The translations under genes were made by a program, and so were the position numbers. Shown here piece by piece: positions 1-5,215 of a DNA stretch of 6,448 nucleotides. The notes under the pieces were generated by a model. That model ran no database searches. It saw only the letters and a list, made by a program, of their open reading frames with translations, and was not told the origin of the DNA. Numbering within the stretch: position 1 is the first letter of the stretch; the number at the start of each line of letters is the position of its first letter. The DNA comes from Actinomycetota bacterium. Lineage in GTDB: Bacteria; Actinomycetota; Thermoleophilia; UBA2241. The stretch covers positions 1 to 6,448 of the forward strand of contig PLTW01000233.1 of assembly GCA_003164655.1 (NCBI GenBank), given 5' to 3'.

Positions 1-836
1 ACGTCTTTGAAGGTGACCTTGGGCGAGTCGACGCTGACGCGCTTGGCCCGGCTCTTGCCGAAGCTCATCACCTTGGAGCCGCCGCCCTGCATCTGGTTCA
101 TGATGAAGAACCAGAACCCCAGGATGAGGACCAGCGGCAGCAGCAGGGAGATCAGGCTTCCCCACCAGGCGCCGCCCGGGTTCTTGGAGACCAGCTGCAC
201 GTTGAACTGGTCGATGAGCTGAGTGGTGGTGGTGGTGTCGGGATAGGAGACCTTGTACGTGGTCTTGTCGCCCAGGGTCACCTGGAGCGTGAGGTCTTTG
301 GTGTTCATGACGACCGACTTGACGCGCCCGTTCTGCAGGTCGTTGACGAAGCTCTGGGGGCTGCTGGTCGTCGGCACGGAACCCAGGACCGACGTGACCT
401 TGTACTTGGCCAGGAGCTGCGCGAACGACGTGGGGTCGGCGAAGACGACGCCGTAGCTCGGGTTGGCGGGAGTCGCCGCGGCGCTCGCGCCGGTGGTCGT
501 AGACGACGCCGCGCCCGGCGACGCCGAGGGCGACGGCGAGGCGCCGGCGGCGCTCGCCGACGACACCAGGGGATCGGTCTTTGCGCCCGTCGTGACCTTG
601 GCCGCGAGCGTCTGGGGGTCGGCCACGACGCTGCGCACGCTGCCGGCGGCGAGGTCGGTGGTGAGCTGCGACAGCGGCTCGGTAGCCGACACGCCGGCGA
701 CCGAGGTGGCGCCCGCGTAGACCGGTTTGGGAGTCCCCTTCGAGGTGCTCGTCGTGTGCAGCACCATCTGCACCACGATCGCCAGAACGATGACGACGAG
801 GATGGGAAAGAACGCACTCCGAATGAATCTGCTCAC
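1..836 (-). CDS. ftsH: ATP-dependent zinc metalloprotease FtsH, N-terminal part (cut by window edge)
   Basis: FtsH is a membrane-anchored AAA+ zinc protease that degrades misassembled membrane proteins and some cytoplasmic regulators. About 279 residues are visible; the ATPase and protease domains lie beyond the left edge. TM1 spans about residues 10-26 and TM2 about 227-247. They are followed by the family signature NQMQGGGSK, FGKSRAK (259-265) and SPKVTFKDV at the cut. The extracytoplasmic region between the TMs is about 200 residues, against roughly 70-90 in ordinary FtsH. It reads as two successive FtsH_ext-like modules (about 54-155 and 159-217), with an Ala/Ser/Thr/Pro-rich insert at about 92-126. 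The GTG start at 836 is chosen because the in-frame stop upstream is at 915-917 and no other start codon lies between them; a GAGAGA element sits 4 nt upstream. It lies 94 nt after hpt, in the conserved tilS-hpt-ftsH order. Identity is secure; the domain duplication is my reading by eye. Confidence 0.93.
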   Translation of the reverse strand, partial: MSRFIRSAFFPILVVIVLAIVVQMVLHTTSTSKGTPKPVYAGATSVAGVSATEPLSQLTTDLAAGSVRSVVADPQTLAAKVTTGAKTDPLVSSASAAGASPSPSASPGAASSTTTGASAAATPANPSYGVVFADPTSFAQLLAKYKVTSVLGSVPTTSSPQSFVNDLQNGRVKSVVMNTKDLTLQVTLGDKTTYKVSYPDTTTTTQLIDQFNVQLVSKNPGGAWWGSLISLLLPLVLILGFWFFIMNQMQGGGSKVMSFGKSRAKRVSVDSPKVTFKD

Positions 837-907
837 GCCATCTCTCTCGACGAGGGGACCGACATGCCGTGCGGGGGCGTCCGCTGGACACTTGAGGTTA
901 GCATACC

Positions 908-935
908 CCTGAGGCTAGGGCAAAGAACCCTCAGG
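908..935 (-). terminator. weak hairpin between hpt and ftsH
   Basis: A 7-bp inverted repeat (CCTGAGG at 908-914, CCTCAGG at 929-935) overlaps the hpt stop codon and encloses a 14-nt loop. No clear T-run follows, so it may be an attenuator, an mRNA-stabilising hairpin or chance. A TATGCT hexamer at 900-905 (minus strand) could be a -10 box for ftsH, but no convincing -35 box accompanies it. Confidence 0.25.
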
Positions 936-1482
936 CTCCCGTGAGCTCGGCGATCGCCGCGGCTCGGACACCCGCTACATGGTCGAGAGTACGATATCGC
1001 TCGTCCCAGTCGAGCCCGTAGCCGACGACGAACACATTGGGGATCTCGAAGCCGATGTAGCGGCACTCCAGGTTGATGCGCCGGCGCTCGGGTTTGGTGA
1101 GCAGGGCGCAGACCTCGAGCGAGGCCGGCTTGCGCGAGCGCAGGTTCTTGAGCAGGTAGCTCAGGGTGAGGCCCGAGTCGATTATGTCCTCGACGATCAG
1201 GATGTCGCGTCCCTCGATGGGATGGTCGAGGTCTTTGAGGATGCGCACCACTCCCGACGAATCGGTGGCCGAGCCGTAGCTGGTGACCGCCATGAAGTCG
1301 ATGGCGCAGGGCACGGTGAGAGTGCGGGCCAGGTCGGCCAGAAAGAACACGGCGCCCTTGAGCACGCCGACGAGCACGAGATCCTTGCCTTCGTAGTCGA
1401 TCGAAATGCGGGCGCCGAGCTCGGTGATCTTGGCCATCAGCTCGTCACGGCCTACCAGGGTGTCGCCGATGGGGTCGGTCAC
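931..1482 (-). CDS. hpt: hypoxanthine phosphoribosyltransferase
   Basis: This cytoplasmic purine-salvage enzyme converts hypoxanthine (usually also guanine) and PRPP to IMP/GMP and pyrophosphate. The protein is 183 residues, the normal length for bacterial HPRT. Visible motifs in order are LVGVLKGA (37-44, PPi-binding loop), the flexible-loop SYG (68-70), the PRPP-binding motif IVEDIIDSGLT (95-105), LLTKPERR (128-135) and the purine-binding C-terminal stretch GFEIPNVFVVGYGLDWDERY (144-163). The GTG start at 1482 is chosen because it makes a GTGA overlap with the tilS stop (1479-1481) and has GGAGG at 1487-1491. An open frame continues further upstream to 1569, but it lies inside tilS and looks unlike HPRT. 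The overlap implies translational coupling to tilS. Confidence 0.95.
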   Translation of the reverse strand: MTDPIGDTLVGRDELMAKITELGARISIDYEGKDLVLVGVLKGAVFFLADLARTLTVPCAIDFMAVTSYGSATDSSGVVRILKDLDHPIEGRDILIVEDIIDSGLTLSYLLKNLRSRKPASLEVCALLTKPERRRINLECRYIGFEIPNVFVVGYGLDWDERYRTLDHVAGVRAAAIAELTGA

Positions 1483-2927
1483 GTCGCCTCCGTCGCCTCT
1501 TCGAAGATATGCAGAGTATACGGTGTCCCCGAGGTCACCCGGAACCATTCGGAGCTGCGCCCCGGACACACCCAGGCAACACGACCGTCCAGTTCGGCCA
1601 CCACGGCTCGCGGCCGCCGGGCGCGCGGCACCCGGCTCGCCGCGAACAGGTCGCTCAGCAGCACGTCGGCGGTCATGCCGAACGGCCGCAGGCGATCGCC
1701 CCGTCGCGGGTGTCGCAGGACGATCTGCCGGTCGGGCCGCGCGACGCCCAGCCAGGCCTCGGCGGCCGTTCGTTCGAACGCGGCGCCGGCGATGAGCTCG
1801 GCGCTGAAGCGCCGACCGCAGAAGACGGTCGCCGATCCGGGCGCCAGAACGGCCGGCGGGCAGGCGTGCGCGGCCGCCCGCGGCCGCACCATGAGGCGGT
1901 CGTACTCGCGCACCGCCTCATACCCGCCGCCCAGGCTGACCGACCGCGAGCCGGCCGTACCGGCCGCGAGCTGTGCCAGGCCCTGGGTGAGGCGGCGCCC
2001 GACAAGCGCCTTGTCACCCAGAGCGGCGCGCGCCAGACGGCGCAGACAGAGCGCTCGCAGGGCCGGCGTCTCGGCGCCCAGCGCGGTCACGTCGAGCGCC
2101 CACGGCGGGTCGCCGGGCGACCACGAGGAGTCGCTGGGCGCACCGGCGACCGGCCGGGCGACCCGGGCCCAGGCCTCGTCGACCGCTACGGCGAGCACGG
2201 CGTGCTCCTCGTCGGCCAGCGCCGCCGCGTCGGCGAGCGTCTCGGCGACGCGCGGGTTGATCGCCGCGAGCACCGGCAGCACCTCGTGGCGCACCAGGTT
2301 GCGACGGTAGTCGACCGTGTCGTTGCTCTCGTCGTGCCCGTAGACGATGCGCAGGTCGCGACAGTAGGCGCGCAGCTCGGCCGCCCCCAGACAGAGCAGC
2401 GGCCGGGCGAGGTCGCCCTCGCGCGGCCGCATGGCGCGCAGCGACGACGGCGCAGCGTACTTGACGAGACGGTAGAGCACGGTCTCGGCCTGGTCGTCGC
2501 GGTTATGGGCGGTGACCACGACGTCGGCCGCGCCGCGCGCCACGATCGCGCGCGCGGCGTCATAGCGGATCCGCCTGGCGCGCTCCTGGAACCCGGCGGC
2601 GGCCGGCTTGCGCGCGAGGCGCACCACACGCAGCGGCACGGCCAGAGCGCGGCAGGCGTCCTCGACGATCTGTCTGTCGCGCGTCGAGGCCGCGCCGCGC
2701 GTGGCGTAGTCGACGTGCAGGGCGGCGAGCTCGAGCCCCAGGCCCAGCCGCGCGTCGACGGCGCGCACGATGTCGAGCAGAGCCATCGAGTCGGCGCCGC
2801 CGGACAGCATGAGGAGCGCCCGCTCGCCGGGCCGCAGCAGGGCGCCGGCGGCGACGTGGTCGGCCGTTCGCCGGCGCAGGGCGCCGACAAGTCGGCTGGG
2901 GAGCGGCCCCTCGCCTGTCGGGTCCAC
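1479..2927 (-). CDS. tilS: tRNA(Ile)-lysidine synthase TilS
   Basis: TilS ligates lysine to C34 of the tRNA-Ile with a CAU anticodon, using ATP, so that the tRNA reads AUA and is charged with isoleucine. The product is about 482 residues, typical of full-length TilS. The N-terminal PP-loop ATPase domain shows LSGGADSM (41-48), HVDYATRG (71-78), AHNRDDQAETVLYRL (140-154) and the DESNDTVDYRRNLVRHEVLP segment (199-218). The C-terminal TilS domain shows RGDRLRPFGM (409-418) and LSDLFAASRVPRARRP (424-439). The second His usually seen in the HV.H..R-type motif is Tyr here. The GTG start at 2927 lies 17 nt after the upstream DsrE gene stops and gives a normal N-terminal length. Its ribosome-binding site is weak, so the start is only moderately certain and may depend on translational coupling. 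The frame stays open upstream into the DsrE gene, which is not TilS-like. Confidence 0.93.
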   Translation of the reverse strand: MDPTGEGPLPSRLVGALRRRTADHVAAGALLRPGERALLMLSGGADSMALLDIVRAVDARLGLGLELAALHVDYATRGAASTRDRQIVEDACRALAVPLRVVRLARKPAAAGFQERARRIRYDAARAIVARGAADVVVTAHNRDDQAETVLYRLVKYAAPSSLRAMRPREGDLARPLLCLGAAELRAYCRDLRIVYGHDESNDTVDYRRNLVRHEVLPVLAAINPRVAETLADAAALADEEHAVLAVAVDEAWARVARPVAGAPSDSSWSPGDPPWALDVTALGAETPALRALCLRRLARAALGDKALVGRRLTQGLAQLAAGTAGSRSVSLGGGYEAVREYDRLMVRPRAAAHACPPAVLAPGSATVFCGRRFSAELIAGAAFERTAAEAWLGVARPDRQIVLRHPRRGDRLRPFGMTADVLLSDLFAASRVPRARRPRAVVAELDGRVAWVCPGRSSEWFRVTSGTPYTLHIFEEATEAT

Positions 2928-2944
2928 CGGCGCGCTCGCGACGT

Positions 2945-3292
2945 CTAGAACGACACGACCCGGTCGCTGCGCGCGACGAGGTCGGCGAGGTCGTGGATCG
3001 TACCGAGACGGGCGCCGTCGACGATGTCGTCGGCTGTGACCCCGCGAACCTGACAGCAGGTCCCGCAGAGCGTCACGACAGCGCCGTTGCCGATCAGCTC
3101 TTTCAGCATGTCCTCGAGCGAGGCGTGCGCGCCACGCGGATCCTGGCCGCTGCGCGCGGTGTGCACGCCGTCGCCCAGGAAGAACAGCTCGACCCAGTGC
3201 TCCTTCACGAGCAGCGCGCTGGCCAGACGCAGCGCGTTGTAGGGCAGTTCGCTGCCGTAAGGACTGCCGTTGACGATCAGGGTCGTCACCAT
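2945..3292 (-). CDS. DsrE/DsrF-like small cysteine protein
   Basis: A 115-residue cytoplasmic protein with the features of the DsrE/DsrF/TusD-like fold family. It has an N-terminal beta strand and turn (VTTLIVNGSPYGSE), a helix rich in Ala/Leu, the strand VELFFLGDGV (34-43), and a cysteine motif LCGTCCQVRGV (75-85; Cys76, Cys79, Cys80). It ends with the pattern LADLVARSDRVVSF. Members of this family act in sulfur relay or persulfide handling; this particular subgroup is mostly uncharacterised and I cannot assign a substrate. The ATG at 3292 has an excellent AAGGAG at 3300-3305, spaced 7 nt. It is the first gene of the dsrE-tilS-hpt-ftsH row and ends 17 nt before tilS. A TACACT hexamer at 3337-3342 (minus strand) is a possible -10 box, without a good -35. 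Confidence 0.82.
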   Translation of the reverse strand: MVTTLIVNGSPYGSELPYNALRLASALLVKEHWVELFFLGDGVHTARSGQDPRGAHASLEDMLKELIGNGAVVTLCGTCCQVRGVTADDIVDGARLGTIHDLADLVARSDRVVSF

Positions 3293-3376
3293 GACGTTTC
3301 TCCTTGCCGCCTTGCGGGGCCATCGCCGGTGTCAGAAGTGTACGTTACTCCGCCGGCGCGAGAACGGCGCCGACAC

Positions 3377-3405
3377 AAAAAAATAGGGCGCCCGAACGGG
3401 CGCCC
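3377..3405 (-). terminator. intrinsic terminator of tRNA-fMet
   Basis: Reading the minus strand, a GGGCGCCC / GGGCGCCC stem (3398-3405 with 3386-3393) closes a four-base GTTC loop and is followed by TATTTTTTT (3377-3385). This is a textbook Rho-independent terminator 11 nt after the encoded CCA of the tRNA. It separates the tRNA from the dsrE-tilS-hpt-ftsH row. Confidence 0.93.
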
Positions 3406-3416
3406 CGGAAGGCTTT

Positions 3417-3493
<77 letters not shown>

Positions 3494-3512
3494 ACGTTGC
3501 CCACCTGGCGAT

Positions 3513-3526
3513 TCCCCAAGTGGGGA
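3513..3526. repeat. short palindrome at the tRNA transcription start
   Basis: TCCCC (3513-3517) and GGGGA (3522-3526) form a 5-bp inverted repeat with an AAGT loop, located where the tRNA-fMet transcript should begin. It could fold in the 5' leader that RNase P removes, or be chance in GC-rich DNA. Confidence 0.35.
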
Positions 3527-3530
3527 TGGC

Positions 3531-3560
3531 AGTATACCTGCCCCGCCCCGACCCTGTAAA
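3531..3560 (-). promoter_or_regulatory. sigma70-type promoter of tRNA-fMet
   Basis: On the minus strand there is a TTTACA -35 box (3555-3560), an 18-bp spacer and a TATACT -10 box (3531-3536). The start would fall near 3524, about 30 nt before the mature tRNA. Both hexamers match the vegetative consensus at five of six positions, which suits a strong stable-RNA gene. Confidence 0.8.
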
Positions 3561-3570
3561 GGCTCGGGGC
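3545..3570. repeat. dyad centred on the tRNA-fMet -35 box
   Basis: Arms GCCCCGA (3545-3551) and TCGGGGC (3564-3570) are perfect 7-bp inverted repeats. After one mismatch, two further C:G pairs follow, leaving the six bases TGTAAA (3555-3560) in the exact centre, which is the -35 hexamer of the tRNA promoter on the other strand. It may be an operator for a repressor or activator acting on the tRNA and/or the divergent peptidase gene; a chance dyad in GC-rich DNA is possible. Confidence 0.45.
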
Positions 3571-3649
3571 GCTCCCCCGCGCCACTGCGCGCCGCCGCTG
3601 GTGAGCCCGGGGCAGTCAAGACGCGGGCCGGGCGGCCGATAGAGACCTT

Positions 3650-4786
3650 GTGAGACAGCTCATGATCGCACCGAACGACACACGCGCCCACGGCCGCGAC
3701 CGCGTCCGGCGACGGTTGATCCCCGCCGCCCTGCTGGTCTGCACGTTCCTGGCCTGCCTTGCCGGTCTCGGCGCGGCACGCGCCGCCGCGAGCCCCACGG
3801 TGATCGTCGCCACCAGGCACCACACGAGCCTCGCCGGACTGCGCAAGGCCGCCGACAAGGTGCAAAAACAGGTCGCCGCGATCGACAATCGCCTCGAGGT
3901 CGTCGTGGAAGCCTGGGACGGAGCACAGTCGCAGCTCACCACCATCGAGGCCCAGCTCGGCCAGATCAGGTTGCAGCTCGCCCAGAGCCAGACCGACCTC
4001 GGCCAGCAGCAGGCCGTTCTCGGCTCGCACCTCGCCTGGATGTACAAGCTCGGCGACTACGGCCTGCTCGACGAGCTGCTGACCGGCGGCAGCCTCACCA
4101 ACGCCGCCGCGCGCATCGAGCTCTTCCAGCGCGTGAGCCAGCAGGACCACCAGCTGCGCGACGGCTTTCTCGCCACGGTCGGCCAGGTCGACGCGCTGCA
4201 GGCGTCGGTCGCGGCAAAGCGCGAGCAGGCGATGGCCGTCCAGCAGCAGATCGACACGCAGCGGGTGACGATCGAAGATCAGCTGGCCGAACGGCAGGCC
4301 ATCCTGAGCGGACTGAACGGCCGCATCAAGACGATCCTCAACGAGCGCGCCCGGAGCGCGTCGCTGGCGGCCGGCCGGCTCGGGCGCGCCGCGCTGGCGC
4401 AGATCGGCACGATCAACGGCACGGCGGCCCAGGTCGGAGTAGTGCGCGACGCTCTCCAGTTCCTCGGCGTCCCCTACGTCTGGGGCGGCGCCAGCCCGAG
4501 CGGCTTCGACTGCTCGGGACTCGTGCTCTACGTCTTTGCGCGTTACGGAGTCAGCTTTCCGCACTTCGCCGCCGCCCAGGCGCAGATGGGCACACCTGTC
4601 CCTGAGTCGCAGCTCGAGCCGGCCGACCTCGTGTTCTTCGGCAACCCCATCCACCACGTCGTCATCTACGCCGGCCACGGCCTCATCATCCAGGCGCCGC
4701 AAACAGGCGACGTCGTCAAGGTGAGCCGCCTGTCAGACTTCGAGCCGCCGACCGCCTGCCGGCGCTACCTGCTGAACCTGCCCTGA
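3650..4786 (+). CDS. secreted NlpC/P60 peptidoglycan endopeptidase with N-terminal coiled coil
   Basis: An exported cell-wall hydrolase of the C40 family; such enzymes cleave D-Glu/mDAP-type bonds in stem peptides during growth and daughter-cell separation. A basic n-region (RVRRR, 18-22), a hydrophobic core (about 23-42) and an AARA|AASP-like site (42-49) form a signal peptide. Residues about 60-235 are Gln/Ala/Leu-rich helices of the PcsB/CwlO/RipA-like coiled-coil type. Residues about 262-378 are the NlpC/P60 domain, with PYVWGGASPSGFDCSGLV (275-292; Cys288 nucleophile), FPHFAAAQ, DLVFFG (326-331) and HHVVIYAGHG (catalytic His336). Gln348 in IIQAP occupies the third polar position, where His is common. 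Start choice is between GTG 3650 and ATG 3662; neither has a strong Shine-Dalgarno and both keep the signal peptide. It is divergent from tRNA-fMet. The substrate bond is inferred from the family. Confidence 0.92.
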   Translation: MRQLMIAPNDTRAHGRDRVRRRLIPAALLVCTFLACLAGLGAARAAASPTVIVATRHHTSLAGLRKAADKVQKQVAAIDNRLEVVVEAWDGAQSQLTTIEAQLGQIRLQLAQSQTDLGQQQAVLGSHLAWMYKLGDYGLLDELLTGGSLTNAAARIELFQRVSQQDHQLRDGFLATVGQVDALQASVAAKREQAMAVQQQIDTQRVTIEDQLAERQAILSGLNGRIKTILNERARSASLAAGRLGRAALAQIGTINGTAAQVGVVRDALQFLGVPYVWGGASPSGFDCSGLVLYVFARYGVSFPHFAAAQAQMGTPVPESQLEPADLVFFGNPIHHVVIYAGHGLIIQAPQTGDVVKVSRLSDFEPPTACRRYLLNLP

Positions 4787-4793
4787 GGCGCCG

Positions 4794-4850
4794 GCGGCGG
4801 CTGAGCCTGATGTCGCCGCGCGCGCCCTCTCTCTTTCTTGGCTTTTTGGT
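4794..4850 (+). terminator. possible terminator after the NlpC/P60 gene
   Basis: A 6-bp GC stem (GCGGCG 4794-4799 with CGCCGC 4814-4819) follows the stop codon by 7 nt and precedes a pyrimidine-rich stretch containing TTTCTT and TTTTT (4831-4847). The T-run is not directly adjacent to the stem, so this is a weak candidate. Confidence 0.3.
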
Positions 4851-4860
4851 CTGGGCGCGC
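4820..4860. repeat. 8-bp inverted repeat with pyrimidine-rich loop
   Basis: GCGCGCCC (4820-4827) and GGGCGCGC (4853-4860) are perfect inverted repeats. They enclose 25 nt of mostly C/T (TCTCTCTTTCTT, then a TTTTT run). The structure ends 6 nt before the TAGACT box of the next gene. It may be a terminator-type hairpin for the peptidase gene, or a regulatory site for the small membrane-protein gene. Confidence 0.5.
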
Positions 4861-4866
4861 AAGGGG

Positions 4867-4872
4867 TAGACT
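4867..4872 (+). promoter_or_regulatory. -10 box TAGACT placed for leaderless transcription
   Basis: TAGACT (TANNNT type) ends exactly 7 nt before the ATG at 4880, so transcription would start at or next to the A of the start codon. There is no Shine-Dalgarno at normal spacing; AAGGGG (4861-4866) is 13 nt away. This layout is common for leaderless actinobacterial genes. No good -35 box is visible. Confidence 0.5.
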
Positions 4873-4879
4873 GTCGGCC

Positions 4880-5200
4880 ATGAACGGCACCGTCCTTCTG
4901 ATCATGCTCGCCGTCGTGGTGGTCGGCGCCCTCGTCACGCTCGTGCCGATCGGCCGGCGGGCCTGGCGCCTCGTACGCACGACCCGCCGCGTGCAGGCCG
5001 AGCTCCTGCCCCTGGCCGACGGTCTCGGCAGGCGCGCCGACCTCGCCGCCCAAAAAGCCGCCGCGCTGGGCGAGAAGGGCCAGTACCTGAGCGAGCGTCT
5101 TACCGAGCTGCAGGGGTCGATCGCCCGCGTCGCCGTGCTCGCCGAGGCCGTGCGCGACGCGTCGGACCGCTGGCGGCGCGTGCGCCGCTACGTCAGGTAG
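4880..5200 (+). CDS. small single-pass membrane protein with helical tail, unknown function
   Basis: 106 residues, family not recognised. Residues about 4-24 form one strongly hydrophobic helix (VLLIMLAVVVVGALVTLVPI). It is followed by a basic patch (GRRAWRLVRTTRR, 25-37) that by the positive-inside rule places the C-terminus in the cytoplasm. Residues about 38-95 are Ala/Leu/Glu/Arg-rich with heptad-like spacing and probably form an amphipathic helix or short coiled coil; the tail WRRVRRYVR is basic. The ATG at 4880 is preferred over an in-frame ATG at 4838 because the TAGACT box lies between them and the upstream extension crosses the inverted repeat. It lies downstream of the NlpC/P60 gene in the same direction, 93 nt away, which could hint at an envelope role, but this is only context. 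G/C-rich codon third positions support real coding. Confidence 0.72.
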   Translation: MNGTVLLIMLAVVVVGALVTLVPIGRRAWRLVRTTRRVQAELLPLADGLGRRADLAAQKAAALGEKGQYLSERLTELQGSIARVAVLAEAVRDASDRWRRVRRYVR

Positions 5201-5215
5201 GCCCGCGCCGCAGCG

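Noticed and set aside
457..565. Ser/Ala/Pro codon repetition in ftsH as a possible frameshift or assembly error
   Set aside because: The frame stays open across it and FtsH-like sequence resumes in the same frame on both sides.
979..2310. Long plus-strand open frame (443 aa) opposite hpt and tilS
   Set aside because: Arg/Ser/Ala-rich translation with no family motifs, fully antisense to two well-recognised genes; a by-product of GC-rich codons.
1509..2948. Long plus-strand open frame (479 aa) opposite tilS
   Set aside because: Mirrors the tilS codons, is low in hydrophobic residues, and resembles no protein; antisense shadow.
3740..3775. Possible lipobox (FLAC, LLVC) in the NlpC/P60 signal peptide
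   Set aside because: The residues before the cysteines do not fit the [LVI][ASTVI][GAS]C pattern, and an AARA|A-type signal peptidase I site follows.
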